64,000 bases of DNA from Sphingomonadales bacterium (GCA_016872215.1 VHAX01000007.1:1-64000), one strand, 5' to 3'; positions 26,683 through 36,317 are shown, counted from the first letter of the stretch. The notes: generated by a model from the sequence alone, not told the origin. Numbers and translations: made by a program.

Positions 26683-28419
26683 TCACCTGTTTAGTCGTGA
26701 TTCCACAAACAAAATGGATCGAAATCTGGGCCATTGCTCAATCAGCCAGGCTGGAATAAGTATACCGATGGAACCGATTATGTTGAACCAAAGAAACGGG
26801 AGCGCGTCCGTCCAAAACAAAATAAAAATTACCCCCTGGTTCACCAAAGCCAGTCCAAGCACCCAAGCAGAGGTGATGCGTTTCAAAAGAAACGCGCACA
26901 GAAATACCCCTAGAATAGTCCCATAAACCAACGAGCCCAACAGATTAACCGCCTCAATGAGGGTGCCCAAATGACGGGCCATCATGGAGAACAATATGGC
27001 GTAAATGCCCCAGCCCAACGTGCTCCAACGGCTGACCCACAAGCATTCAGCATCATCGGCCATCGGACGAAAGAGACGCTTGTAGATGTCGACCACAGTT
27101 GTAGAAGCCAATGCATTTAACTCACTGCTAGTACTAGACATAGATGCTGCCAATATCATCGATACTATAAGTCCGATGATGCCCGTTGGCAGTCTTTCAA
27201 ATACATAGTACAGGAAAATATAATTGGTGTCACCCGCATCGCTGTTGGGCAATTCCTCTTTGGCAAGCTTATGGGCCCGACTGCGCAATTCATCAACCCT
27301 TCGCTGCGATTCGTTGAGCGAACTAACAACCGCCTGTCTATCGGCCTGCGCAGACCCTTCTCCATTTAGACTGCCCGTTTCTTGAATACGCAAATATTGG
27401 GTTGCCGTCGCTTTTCGTTCCATGAGCACCGATTGGTACTCGGATTCCAGTTGTTGAAACTGAGCACCGGCTTTACCCGAAACAAGCTGAGATCGAGCCT
27501 CTGTATTGAACAACAATGGCGCCGGTTGAAAGAGATAGAACACAAAAACCAGTACCCCAACCAGCAGAATTCCAAATTGCATGGGGATCTTCAGGAGTCC
27601 ATTCATGATCAGGCCCATGCGTGAATGCCGGATGGATTGTCCACCCAAATAGCGCTGAACCTGACTTTGATCGGTTCCAAAGTAGGACAACATGAGGAAG
27701 GTGCCGCCCATTAGGCCGCTCCACACCGTATACTTTTCATTCCAGTCAAATCGCCAGTCGACCGCATTCATGCGCCCCATGGTGTCGGCCAAATCCAAAG
27801 CCTGTGCCATACCCACCCCTTCCGGGAGTCCGTCCACCACCAACCAGGCTGCCAAGAACATAGCTGCCAGAATGATTGCCATTTGTATTTTCTGTGTACG
27901 AGCAACAGCAGTTGTTCCGCCCGTCAAGGTATAGCCCACCACTACAACCCCGATCGCCAGGCAGGTCAGGGTCAGATTCACATGCAATACAACGCTGAGT
28001 ATAAGGGCCGGTGCGAAGATGGTGAGCCCCGCCGCTAATCCCCTCTGGGTCAAGAACAAGAAGGCCGCCAGCGTGCGCAGTCGAACATCGAATCGGTGCT
28101 CAAGGTATTCGTATGCTGTAATAACATTCATGCGGTAGTAGAGGGGCACCGCTACTACGGCTATCAAGACCATGGCAATGGGCAAACCGAAATAGAACTG
28201 CACAAAGCGCATACCATCGGTGTAGGCGAGTCCAGGGGCCGATAAAAACGTAATGGCACTGGCTTGGGTGGCCATGATCGACAAGCCTACAGTAAACCAA
28301 CCCATATTTCGACCCCTCAAATAATCCGCGGAACCAACATCCCTGCGATTCACGTAGAGTCCGTATACCACGATTCCGACCTGCGTCAACAACAAAACCC
28401 ACCAATCCAGCATACTCAT
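26683..28419 (-). CDS. sodium:solute symporter (SSS family)
   Basis: A 578-residue transporter with about 13 hydrophobic segments. The SSS signature regions are clear: GLSIMATQASAITFLSAPG (about residues 46-64), YFGTDQSQVQRYLGG near residue 245, and SMILAASMSSTSSELNALAS near residue 425, where SSS proteins bind sodium. A hydrophilic, partly coiled insertion of about 85 residues (roughly 310-395) interrupts the membrane domain. The gene starts 12 bases after the PIG-L deacetylase stop, so the two form an operon. This pairing recurs in Bacteroidota and suggests that the transporter imports the sugar or amide product the deacetylase handles. The substrate is unknown. Confidence 0.9.
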   Translation of the reverse strand: MSMLDWWVLLLTQVGIVVYGLYVNRRDVGSADYLRGRNMGWFTVGLSIMATQASAITFLSAPGLAYTDGMRFVQFYFGLPIAMVLIAVVAVPLYYRMNVITAYEYLEHRFDVRLRTLAAFLFLTQRGLAAGLTIFAPALILSVVLHVNLTLTCLAIGVVVVGYTLTGGTTAVARTQKIQMAIILAAMFLAAWLVVDGLPEGVGMAQALDLADTMGRMNAVDWRFDWNEKYTVWSGLMGGTFLMLSYFGTDQSQVQRYLGGQSIRHSRMGLIMNGLLKIPMQFGILLVGVLVFVFYLFQPAPLLFNTEARSQLVSGKAGAQFQQLESEYQSVLMERKATATQYLRIQETGSLNGEGSAQADRQAVVSSLNESQRRVDELRSRAHKLAKEELPNSDAGDTNYIFLYYVFERLPTGIIGLIVSMILAASMSSTSSELNALASTTVVDIYKRLFRPMADDAECLWVSRWSTLGWGIYAILFSMMARHLGTLIEAVNLLGSLVYGTILGVFLCAFLLKRITSAWVLGLALVNQGVIFILFWTDALPFLWFNIIGSIGILIPAWLIEQWPRFRSILFVESRLNR

Positions 28420-28431
28420 AGAACGATTCTA

Positions 28432-31110
28432 CTATTGGTTATCCTCTCGCCTTTGTTGGGGCACACGACCGCTTCCGAGCTCCACGCAGCTCGACAATAG
28501 TCGAAATGCCCCGGGAATGCCGGCGGGCAACTGCCTGAACAGACTAAGTCCTGTGTAGATCCACCAGCCCCTGCCAACTCTTCCCACGATCAGGGCACCG
28601 TATTGTTCCGCTTCTCCTGGATCGGCCATCGCAAACAAAGCATCGGCCGATGAACTGTCCCATCTCGCGGCATAGTAGAGGCCCCGCTCCTGTACCCATC
28701 CCATGAAATCCCCAACTCCCAATTTATTCGGGTAATTCAGCAACGGATGATCCGGCATCAGTATTCGCACGGATGCTTCTTCCACAGTGGTACGCTGGCT
28801 GCCCAGTTGCATAAGAAATGGAGCCAGAGAATCGCTCAGCAAACCACGACTGGTTTGGTACTGCATGAGCACGGTTCCTCCGTTGTGGGCAAAATTCCGA
28901 AGCATGGGGTACAACTTTCGGTATTCTTCATCAGTGTTCACCAATCGAACCCCCAAAACCACCGCTTGGTGATCGCTGAGCTCTTCAGGTGTCCACTGAC
29001 CCGCCGGGTGCTCCGTAACCTCATACCCGAGGGCGCGCAGGGCAGCCGGGATCTCATCGCCCGTTCCCGGCACATAGGCAATTTTAGTGCGTATTCGGTT
29101 GACCTCCGCGTGAAGAATGGGAATGCCCGCTTCTGGCAACATATTGAGTTGCGGGAGATGGGGATAACTCAACACCTGCTGGTTGCGTGAGAACTCCTGA
29201 TTGCCAATACGTGCCCGAACGCGGGCAATACCGGTAGTGGGATTGTCGTTTGCGTTGACCACAAAACGCAGGATGCGGCTCTCACCTGCCCCCAAAACGG
29301 GAAGAGTATGCTGATAAGGTTCTACCATCCACCCCGGAGGGAGATCAAGGCGCACATCAAGCTCACCGATGTCGGCACCTGACGAAACACGAACCCCTAC
29401 CTGAATCGGGCCTGGACCTGTGTGCAGTGCGATAGGATCAACAAACGACAGATACAAAGGTGGCACAACTGTGAATGGTCGGTAGCGTTCGCCCTCTGCC
29501 GGGTCGGTGTATCGGTGCAAAACGTCGACCGGGACATGAATACACACTTTCCTTTTCCCTGAGAAGATTGTGTAGTTTGCCATTGCCCGCACTGCAGCGG
29601 GGTCTGTCGGAACGCCCGCCCATGCTTGTCCGGGAAAATCGAAAAAGCCCGTACGCCCCACACGTCCTTGCAACCAAAATGGATGGGAAAGGGGGACGTT
29701 GTCTGGCAAACGAACACGTTGATTCCGTATGACGAACCGGTTGTACGGCAAAAAAGTATCGACCGCCAGAGCGCCCCTGTTCGTCTGCCATTCTGGTTCG
29801 TTGGCAGCCATCCCCCCAACCTGTCCACCCTGTGTTTGCCACTGAATAGAATCGAGGCGAACCACAACCGGATGTCTTCGGATGGTTCGGAACGACATGA
29901 CAAGAGTGTCACCTGGGTGTGCATTGTGCTTTGGGGAAGTAAATTCGTGCCAGATGCCGGCGACTTTCAATATCAGGCGATCGAGTCTCAGGAGATCGTC
30001 ATTTCGATGTGCGTTGTCGGGCAGTTGAAGCAGCTGATCCCGGGCCGATATCAATTTGGTCAGCATTTGCCACGGATGGTCTATTCGAAAAGCCCGTTCA
30101 GCATCCGAAAGCGTCCGATAATAGGTTGATCGCGAAGCCAAACCCCGTTCCCTCCTGCCCTGATCCAACAAAAGTGCGCTGAGGCCGCCCGCAAAGGAAT
30201 CTCCCGCCAACCACTTCAGGTACTCCAATTCTTCCCCCCTCTGCAAAGACGAGCCAAAGCCCTGACTTCGGTGCATCGAGCGACTTAAAGCGGCTGTCTC
30301 CCCATAACTACGACCGAGAATGGGAGAAAAACCACCTACATCGATCGCCTCAAGTCCTTTCTTATCGAAATCCGGTCGCCCGAAGAACCACCAGCTGGTG
30401 TTCCAATATAGAGTGCGCGTACTCCATACGTCGACGCCCCTTAATAATTGATCTGGGAATTGATTGGGGTCGGCTGCGGCGGTGAAGGCTTCCACGGCCA
30501 GTTGCGCCGAGGCGGTATGGTGGCCATGCGTAGCGCTGGGCTCTGGAGTGAAGCGGGTGATGATGACATGCGGACGAAACAAACGGATCACCCAAACAAC
30601 ATCAGAGAGAAGGCTATCGTGATGCCACTGTTGAAAGGTCTCCTCCGATGTCTTGCTGTAGCCGAAATCATTGGCACGAGTAAAAAACTGCCGTGCCCCA
30701 TCGAGCGAACGTGCCCCCATCGATTCATAGGTGCGTATCAGACCCAACTCATCGCCAGTTTCCTTTCCGATTAGGTTTTGTCCACCATCGCCGCGGGTGA
30801 GCGATAAATACGCGGCATCCACCCGCATTCCCTTCGACAACCAGGTAAGCATCCGTGTATTTTCATCGTCGGGGTGGGCCGCAAGATACAAAACCCGGAC
30901 AGGCATCTGAAGGGCCCTGACCTCCTCCAACAATTCACCGGATGAAGCACTCGCTGCTGGTCCAAAACCAGTTTGTGCATTTGAAAATGTCGACCCAAAC
31001 AAGAAAATGAGTAACCCAAGCCCGAAAACATGACTACCTAAATATCGTAGGCCTAAAGACTGCAGACCCAAAGAACTCCGGGCAGAAAACCACATGCTCA
31101 TAAACCGCAT
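28432..31110 (-). CDS. large PIG-L/LmbE family deacetylase, exported
   Basis: An 892-residue exported protein. After a signal peptide (ending FSNAQ) comes the LmbE-like deacetylase domain with its zinc motif AAHPDDENTRM (about residue 75), the LTRGDGGQNLIG block and the second zinc-ligand region ATHGHHTASAQLAVEAF (about residue 185). The rest is a C-terminal extension of about 550 residues with beta-sandwich-like segments (VGVRVSSGADIGELDVRLDL) and a late Rossmann-like part (YVPGTGDEIPAALRALGY). PIG-L enzymes remove acetyl groups from N-acetylglucosaminyl or similar groups. Several starts are possible: TTG at 31164 and ATG at 31110, 31101 and 31095. I use 31110. It is co-transcribed with the symporter. 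Confidence 0.88.
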   Translation of the reverse strand: MRFMSMWFSARSSLGLQSLGLRYLGSHVFGLGLLIFLFGSTFSNAQTGFGPAASASSGELLEEVRALQMPVRVLYLAAHPDDENTRMLTWLSKGMRVDAAYLSLTRGDGGQNLIGKETGDELGLIRTYESMGARSLDGARQFFTRANDFGYSKTSEETFQQWHHDSLLSDVVWVIRLFRPHVIITRFTPEPSATHGHHTASAQLAVEAFTAAADPNQFPDQLLRGVDVWSTRTLYWNTSWWFFGRPDFDKKGLEAIDVGGFSPILGRSYGETAALSRSMHRSQGFGSSLQRGEELEYLKWLAGDSFAGGLSALLLDQGRRERGLASRSTYYRTLSDAERAFRIDHPWQMLTKLISARDQLLQLPDNAHRNDDLLRLDRLILKVAGIWHEFTSPKHNAHPGDTLVMSFRTIRRHPVVVRLDSIQWQTQGGQVGGMAANEPEWQTNRGALAVDTFLPYNRFVIRNQRVRLPDNVPLSHPFWLQGRVGRTGFFDFPGQAWAGVPTDPAAVRAMANYTIFSGKRKVCIHVPVDVLHRYTDPAEGERYRPFTVVPPLYLSFVDPIALHTGPGPIQVGVRVSSGADIGELDVRLDLPPGWMVEPYQHTLPVLGAGESRILRFVVNANDNPTTGIARVRARIGNQEFSRNQQVLSYPHLPQLNMLPEAGIPILHAEVNRIRTKIAYVPGTGDEIPAALRALGYEVTEHPAGQWTPEELSDHQAVVLGVRLVNTDEEYRKLYPMLRNFAHNGGTVLMQYQTSRGLLSDSLAPFLMQLGSQRTTVEEASVRILMPDHPLLNYPNKLGVGDFMGWVQERGLYYAARWDSSSADALFAMADPGEAEQYGALIVGRVGRGWWIYTGLSLFRQLPAGIPGAFRLLSSCVELGSGRVPQQRREDNQ

Positions 31111-31184
31111 ATTCGTACATCTCAGACCCTTAAATCGCGGGCCCAATCTTAGTTTCAAAACCAAAAAGCAGTAATGCGATGAAA

Positions 31185-32084
31185 TTATTTCTTTTTATCT
31201 CTACCGCCGGGCACCATCCAGTTTTTAATGGACGCTTCGATTTCGGGACGGGTCGACTCGAACCATTCGCTGGTTTTGGCCTCACCTACAGCGATCGACT
31301 GCCGGGCCGATGCCAGTGCATCATTGATGTTTCCGGAAGCGGCAAGGGCACGGGCTTTGGTGTAGTGTGGCATAAAATGCTCGGGGTTCAATTCTGCCGA
31401 ACGAGTGGCAAAACGAAGCGCCTCTGTGGTATTGCCTCCATTAGTCATCAGATACGATGCGGCATTGTGATGGGTATACCAATCCGTCTTTGAATTGTGA
31501 AAGTACTGGTTGATGTTTTCCATGGTCAATGCCTTCAGATCGGTGGTAATCCCAAACGAAACCCGCATTTTTTCCCAACGAAGAACCACATCCGCCCGAT
31601 CCTCTCCTGTCAACTCCACAGCAAAGTTCATTCGCTCCTGAAGGCGCTCGCTTATGCTCGGTCGAACCGTGAACCGAATCACGTCCAATTCTTTCTTGTA
31701 GTTGGTGGAGCCCCACTGACCTTCATTCGAATTCAGAATGATGGTCCAGTTGTCGCGCCCCGGGATGGTGAAGAGAGCATATTTACCTGCCTTGACCGGA
31801 TTACCAGCAACCTGAACGGCTGTGCTAAAGCTGATTTCCGTGGCCGAATTCGCCCCGGTACGCCAAACCTCGTCAAAAGGAACCAGATCGCCCCAAATCA
31901 CACGGCCTTTGACACCGGGACTGCTGTAGGTGACACTAACTTCAGTAACACCGACCACCTGCATCACATTGGCCTTTGGGCTGGGCTGTGGCAATACGAG
32001 CTGAGAATAGGCCCGGTTGCCCATCAAACAAAAGACCAACAGCACCGAGGCTGTCCACAAACGAAATTTGGAGAAAGTACACAT
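31185..32084 (-). CDS. DUF2911 domain protein, exported
   Basis: A 299-residue exported protein: signal peptide ending AYSQ (about residue 28), then a DUF2911 domain (about 38-185) with ITV-like beta strands, VFDEVWRTGANSATEISFS, AGKYALFTIPG and WTIILNSNEGQWGS, which are the hallmark blocks. The last third is a TPR-like helical region (NTTEALRFATRSAELNPEHF). DUF2911 is common in Bacteroidota and of unknown function, probably in the periplasm. It ends 75 bp before the deacetylase start and may be read through into it. Upstream lies a heptanucleotide repeat. Confidence 0.9.
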   Translation of the reverse strand: MCTFSKFRLWTASVLLVFCLMGNRAYSQLVLPQPSPKANVMQVVGVTEVSVTYSSPGVKGRVIWGDLVPFDEVWRTGANSATEISFSTAVQVAGNPVKAGKYALFTIPGRDNWTIILNSNEGQWGSTNYKKELDVIRFTVRPSISERLQERMNFAVELTGEDRADVVLRWEKMRVSFGITTDLKALTMENINQYFHNSKTDWYTHHNAASYLMTNGGNTTEALRFATRSAELNPEHFMPHYTKARALAASGNINDALASARQSIAVGEAKTSEWFESTRPEIEASIKNWMVPGGRDKKK

Positions 32085-32093
32085 TTTAAATAA

Positions 32094-32134
32094 TTAATGA
32101 TTAGTGATTAATGATTAATGATTAATGATTAATG
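32094..32134. repeat. tandem TTAATGA heptanucleotide repeat
   Basis: Six consecutive copies of the seven-base unit TTAATGA, the second with one change (TTAGTGA) and the last lacking its final base, lie 10 bases before the DUF2911 start and just inside its likely promoter region. Similar but unordered TTAATGATTAAT motifs occur before secDF. A variable-number repeat here could shift promoter or leader spacing. Confidence 0.85.
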
Positions 32135-32215
32135 TAAAAATACAGCAAAAAGACGCTCGATTATTGAGGCATTTGATGGAAATTTGTAAGAAATTCGCAT
32201 TATTTCCTTCTAAAT

Positions 32216-32995
32216 ATGAATCCCACCTACCTTATTGTTGAAACCCGGAGCGAACCCAACATAGCGCTCATCCGACTGAACCGCCCTAAAGAACTCAACG
32301 CCCTGAATCTTGAGCTCATGGCCGAGTTGCGCGACACCCTGAAGCAACTGGATCAGGATGATGAGGTTCGGGCGATTGTGATCACGGGTGATGACCGGGC
32401 CTTCGCCGCGGGAGCCGACATCCGACAGATGTCGGGAAAGGGCGCTGTGGACATGCTGCTAATCGATCAGTTTTCGACCTGGGACACTATCAAGAAAATA
32501 AAAAAGCCCCTGATTGCCGCCGTTTCAGGATTTGCATTGGGGGGAGGCAACGAGTTGGTGATGCACTGCGATTTGGTGGTGGCCTCCGAAACGGCCCAAT
32601 TCGGTCAACCCGAAATCAAGCTTGGTGTAATTCCGGGCGCCGGGGGCACTCAAAGACTTACCCGGCAGGTGGGAAAAGTACGGGCCATGGAGATGATGTT
32701 GACCGGGGAATTCATCAGCGCGCATCAGGCGTTGACGTGGGGACTGGTGAACAAGGTGGTGCCTGTAGAGCTCTATCTGGAAGAGGCGCTGAATATGGCC
32801 CGACAACTGGCCCGGCAGTCACCCCTGGCCATACGCCTCGCAAAAGAAGCTGTCCTTAAGGCCCACGACACCCATCTCGCGGAGGGACTTGAATTCGAGC
32901 GCAAGAATTTCTATCTGCTCTTCGCAGGACAGGATCAAAAAGAAGGCATGCAGGCTTTTATCGAAAAGCGCCCTCCAAATTTCATCGGTCGCTGA
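32216..32995 (+). CDS. enoyl-CoA hydratase/isomerase family protein
   Basis: A 259-residue crotonase-fold enzyme. The oxyanion-hole motifs are present: AFAAGADIRQMSG (about residues 62-74) and AVSGFALGGGNELVMHCDLV (about 102-121). Both usual catalytic-glutamate regions are seen: QPEIKLGVIPGAGGTQRLTR and MEMMLTGEFISAHQALTWGL. It most likely hydrates 2-enoyl-CoA in fatty-acid or amino-acid breakdown. The length and motif order match short-chain enoyl-CoA hydratases. It stands alone, divergent from the DUF2911 gene, with no other beta-oxidation gene in the window. Confidence 0.93.
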   Translation: MNPTYLIVETRSEPNIALIRLNRPKELNALNLELMAELRDTLKQLDQDDEVRAIVITGDDRAFAAGADIRQMSGKGAVDMLLIDQFSTWDTIKKIKKPLIAAVSGFALGGGNELVMHCDLVVASETAQFGQPEIKLGVIPGAGGTQRLTRQVGKVRAMEMMLTGEFISAHQALTWGLVNKVVPVELYLEEALNMARQLARQSPLAIRLAKEAVLKAHDTHLAEGLEFERKNFYLLFAGQDQKEGMQAFIEKRPPNFIGR

Positions 32996-33141
32996 TCTAC
33001 GACAACCCCCCGGCAAGTCACTGAACGGCATTAATGCTTTTCGAATTTCTAATCAAAGTCAATCCCATCAGAGAAATGAGGGACGCCGTAGCCCATCGAG
33101 GAGATAAGCTGGATTAACCCCCTTCGAGTCACTGAACCAAA

Positions 33142-33933
33142 TCAATCCCCATCGACGAGATTGCCCAATCCGCCAAGTAGGGACCCCTCCTCCTTCCGGC
33201 CGCCTGCACCTGTACCATAACTCAAAATGCGCGCAGCTAACCTCGAAACGGGAAGACTTTGCAGCCAGATCTTTCCAGGCCCCGTGAGTGTGGCAAAAAA
33301 TAAGCCCTCGCCTCCAAAAATCATATTTTTTACGCCGCGCACCATCTGAATATCATAACCGACCCCGGCGGTAAACGCCACGATACAGCCTGTATCGACC
33401 CGCAAAACCTCACCGGGCTGCAGGACTCGCTCCAGAATATATCCGCCGGCATGCACAAACGCCAAGCCTTCACCCTCCAATTTTTGCATAATAAAACCTT
33501 CTCCACCAAACAAGCCTGTACCAAGACGCCGCTGAAACTCAATTCCCACGCTCACGCCTCTGGCCGCACACAGGAACGAGTCCTTCTGACAAACGACCTT
33601 TCCCCCCAATTTTTGCAGGTCGAGGCAGATGATCTTACCAGCATACGGACCAGCAAAGGTAACGCGTGACTTACCCGACCCGTTGTGCGTAAAGGCTGTC
33701 ATAAAAAGCGACTCACCTGTGAGCAAGCGCTTACCCGCGCCCATAAGTTTCCCCAAAAAACCACCCCCATGAGTCGATCCATCGCCGAAAAGTGTAGTCA
33801 TTTCAATGCCTGGATCCATAAACATAAAGGCCCCACTCTCCGCAATCACCGTCTCCTGCGGATCCAACTCAATCTCCACGCACTGCATTTCCTCACCAAA
33901 AATTTTATACTCGATTTCGTGATTTTGTCTCAT
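33142..33933 (-). CDS. AIM24/TIGR00266 family protein
   Basis: A 263-residue soluble protein of the TIGR00266/AIM24 family, a glycine-rich beta-helix-like fold of unknown function found in bacteria and yeast mitochondria. Signature parts include MQCVEIELDPQETVIAESGA (about 16-35), the LFGDGSTHGGGFLGKLMGAG loop, AFTHNGSGKSRVTFAGPY and MVRGVKNMIFGGEGLFFATL (about 195-215). It ends in a GLGNLVDGD tail. It lies 30 bp after cruF on the same strand, so it may be read as the last gene of the carotenoid operon, although no role in pigment synthesis is known. Confidence 0.88.
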   Translation of the reverse strand: MRQNHEIEYKIFGEEMQCVEIELDPQETVIAESGAFMFMDPGIEMTTLFGDGSTHGGGFLGKLMGAGKRLLTGESLFMTAFTHNGSGKSRVTFAGPYAGKIICLDLQKLGGKVVCQKDSFLCAARGVSVGIEFQRRLGTGLFGGEGFIMQKLEGEGLAFVHAGGYILERVLQPGEVLRVDTGCIVAFTAGVGYDIQMVRGVKNMIFGGEGLFFATLTGPGKIWLQSLPVSRLAARILSYGTGAGGRKEEGSLLGGLGNLVDGD

Positions 33934-33963
33934 TTGACTTGATATTATTGAGTTGAATATTAT

Positions 33964-34638
33964 TTAGTTGAAAATCATCAGTGCATTGAGCAAGAAGAAA
34001 AAAATTAACTGAAATGCGGCATAAAGCAGCACCACCGGGTTCACACGTCTGATTCCGGCTATTTCGGCAAGCGACAATAAAACCACCGAAAACACCCACC
34101 ATGCCATGTAGTTGCGCATAGGAGCTACGAAAAAGCTACCCTCCCCTGGGGTGTCCCAGTCCCAGAAACCGAGAAATGCGGCAACAGGTTCAATAAGTAT
34201 ATCGGCCAGCATGACTGCCGTTGCACCCAAAAAGGGACGAATTTCGGGGGAGATCTGAGCAGCGAAGGATAAGTGGGCTGAGGCATAAATAAGCACCGTC
34301 CAGTTGACGCCAATTACCAGCGGTGCGCCTGCGGGGGCATATCCCAGTACGCTTCCATAGTGATAGGCCCCAAAAACATTTCCGGTTGCTACCCCATACA
34401 CCTCAATAAGCCAGCCCGCCAAACAACCTAATAAAAGCAAGACCGTGTGCGGCATGGGCACCGGGCGCTCCATCAACCAAACGTGCAGGGCGCCCAGAAA
34501 TAAAACATACGGTACAAACATTAAGAAAAATCCTCTGGTTGCGGGCCATGCCAATCCCAGTGCACCAATTCCATATACCATGCCCCAAAACAGGAGAAAA
34601 TAGCTGCGAACAGTTAGAATTTCGAGCAACCGCAACAT
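33964..34638 (-). CDS. cruF: CruF-like carotenoid 1',2'-hydratase (carotenoid biosynthesis membrane protein)
   Basis: A 224-residue membrane protein of the PF04240 carotenoid biosynthesis family. About seven hydrophobic segments surround the family blocks: GWLIEVYGVATGNVFGAYHY (about residues 72-91), PLVIGVNWTVLIYAS, and LADILIEPVAAFLGFWDWD (about 143-161). Members of this family (CruF) add water at the 1',2' position of gamma-carotene or lycopene, giving the 1'-OH seen in flexixanthin, myxol and saproxanthin. I start at the ATG at 34638, which overlaps the crtD stop by one base (TGATG); the longer frame lies in crtD. It should act just before the CrtD desaturase encoded upstream. Confidence 0.82.
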   Translation of the reverse strand: MLRLLEILTVRSYFLLFWGMVYGIGALGLAWPATRGFFLMFVPYVLFLGALHVWLMERPVPMPHTVLLLLGCLAGWLIEVYGVATGNVFGAYHYGSVLGYAPAGAPLVIGVNWTVLIYASAHLSFAAQISPEIRPFLGATAVMLADILIEPVAAFLGFWDWDTPGEGSFFVAPMRNYMAWWVFSVVLLSLAEIAGIRRVNPVVLLYAAFQLIFFFLLNALMIFN

Positions 34639-36317
34639 CAACGCTGGTGTTTTCTCGTTGCTTTTGGGTGGGGATGCCCGCGTTCCACAAGATCGGCAGT
34701 AATGGCAGCCGAGTGCAGGCACAACGGAATCCCACCTCCAGGGTGCACGGTTCCTCCACAGTAAAACAAACCCTTGATGCGGCGATCGCGATTCGCCTGG
34801 CGCAGGAAGGCCGAGCAGCGGCTGTTGGAGGCGGGGCCATACAAGGCACCGCCTACTGCCCCTGTGGCACGTTCCATTTCTATTGGCGTCAACACCCTCT
34901 TTTCTTCTATCAACGGGCGTAGATCTACCCCTACAGCCTGACCGATTCGATCCATAGCATCCTGACGCAAACGATCCAGTAACTCTTCCGACGGCAGTTC
35001 ACGCCGGGCGGGCACATTGGCCATCACAAACCAGTTTTCATAGCCATCGGGAGCATCGGTTGAGTTTTTCTTTGAGCTGATGTAGACATACCAAGTGGGG
35101 TCAATGTCAATGTCACCGCGCTGCAAATACTGGAATTCGCGCCGGTAATGGGAAGAAAAAAATACATTGTGCAAATCTAATTGAGGGAACACTCCCAGCA
35201 CTGCCCAATGAAACACAACGGCCGATGTGCTGAGTTCCTGCAATTGAAATCGAGATCGTCGGTATTTGCGGGGCAACTGTTTACGCTGCACCTGTAGTAT
35301 GTCGTTGGCGCAAACCACTATGGGGTAGATTTCGCGGTCCTCCCCCACGAGCAAACCCTTCAAACGGGTTTCATGAATCCACAACTGATCCACTCGGGTG
35401 CTGACTCTAACATTCACGCCCAAGTCCAATGCTAACTGGTGCAGGGCATCGCGAAGGGCCACCATACCCCCGCGGGGATAATATGCACCGCACTCTTGTT
35501 CGATATGGGCAATCATACTGAGGGTTCCGGGCGCCCTGTAGGGATCGCTGCCGTTGTAGGTCGCAAAGCGGCCGAACAACTGCAGACTACGTTCATGGCT
35601 CAGCCACCTTTTTTGAAAGCGGTGCATACTGGTGAAAATACCCAGGCGGGGAATCGCCAAAAGCCGCAAAAACGTAGTCGGCCGAAGCAAATTGCGCCAA
35701 TCGTGCAAGGATCGCTTAATAAAAACCGGAGCGGTAATGCGGTATATGAAAGACGCTCGTTTTAAAAAAGCCAGAACCTGTTGGGCAGGTTCTCCGATTT
35801 TCTGTTCCATTTCAGTGGCCAGTCGCCCGGGCTGTGACCAAGCATTGAGCTGGGTGCCATCGGTATAGAAATAGCGGGTCACCAAATCCAGCCGATCGTA
35901 GTGGACATAATCCGACATTTTTTTTCCACAGTCGGTAAACAGCTGCTCCATAACTTCCGGTAAGGTAAACAGTGATGGTCCACCGTCGAAACGAAATCCG
36001 TCGGACCGATAGTCGCGCATTTTCCCCCCCGTTTCCGGACCCGCCTCCAGTAAATCTACCTTGTAGCCACGCGTTGATAGTCGTGCCGCAGTGGCCAATC
36101 CCGCTACCCCACCCCCAATGACCGCCACCCGTTTGCCTGTGACCCCATACTCTTCCGACCGAGAGCGGTCAGGTCGCCGATGTCTGTGCCTGATCGGTTC
36201 CGCCTGGCTCAGTTCAGAATCCACGGAGCTGTCGCCTCGATTTTCTGCATTTTCTACCGGATGTGATTCCATCCCATATGCGGCTGAACGATGCTGTCTG
36301 CGGTGTCTGTGTTTCAT
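34638..36317 (-). CDS. crtD: CrtD-like carotenoid 3,4-desaturase with unusual N-terminal extension
   Basis: A 559-residue FAD-dependent carotenoid desaturase. The FAD-binding GGGVAGLATAARLSTRGYKV begins near residue 68; the family block GFRFDGGPSLFTLPEVMEQLF (about 110-130) has the GPSLFTLP form usual in CrtD, unlike the GPSWYWMP form of CrtI. The C-terminus has FYCGGTVHPGGGIPLCLHSA. CrtD introduces the 3',4' double bond in 1'-hydroxy carotenoids. The first 60 residues are unusual: a basic, polar tail in which an RHRHRR motif appears twice (about residues 3-8 and 43-48), each followed by a YG pair. No closer start exists except an ATG at residue 16. It is translationally linked to cruF. Confidence 0.85.
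   Translation of the reverse strand: MKHRHRRQHRSAAYGMESHPVENAENRGDSSVDSELSQAEPIRHRHRRPDRSRSEEYGVTGKRVAVIGGGVAGLATAARLSTRGYKVDLLEAGPETGGKMRDYRSDGFRFDGGPSLFTLPEVMEQLFTDCGKKMSDYVHYDRLDLVTRYFYTDGTQLNAWSQPGRLATEMEQKIGEPAQQVLAFLKRASFIYRITAPVFIKRSLHDWRNLLRPTTFLRLLAIPRLGIFTSMHRFQKRWLSHERSLQLFGRFATYNGSDPYRAPGTLSMIAHIEQECGAYYPRGGMVALRDALHQLALDLGVNVRVSTRVDQLWIHETRLKGLLVGEDREIYPIVVCANDILQVQRKQLPRKYRRSRFQLQELSTSAVVFHWAVLGVFPQLDLHNVFFSSHYRREFQYLQRGDIDIDPTWYVYISSKKNSTDAPDGYENWFVMANVPARRELPSEELLDRLRQDAMDRIGQAVGVDLRPLIEEKRVLTPIEMERATGAVGGALYGPASNSRCSAFLRQANRDRRIKGLFYCGGTVHPGGGIPLCLHSAAITADLVERGHPHPKATRKHQR

Noticed and set aside
30362-30774. Short open frames within the PIG-L deacetylase gene on both strands
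   Set aside because: All are shadows of the strongly conserved zinc-binding domain on the minus strand.
33016-33137. Direct repeat AGTCACTGAAC at 33016-33026 and 33127-33137
   Set aside because: Only 11 bases, two copies, in a short gap between convergent genes; no sign of an attachment site or element.
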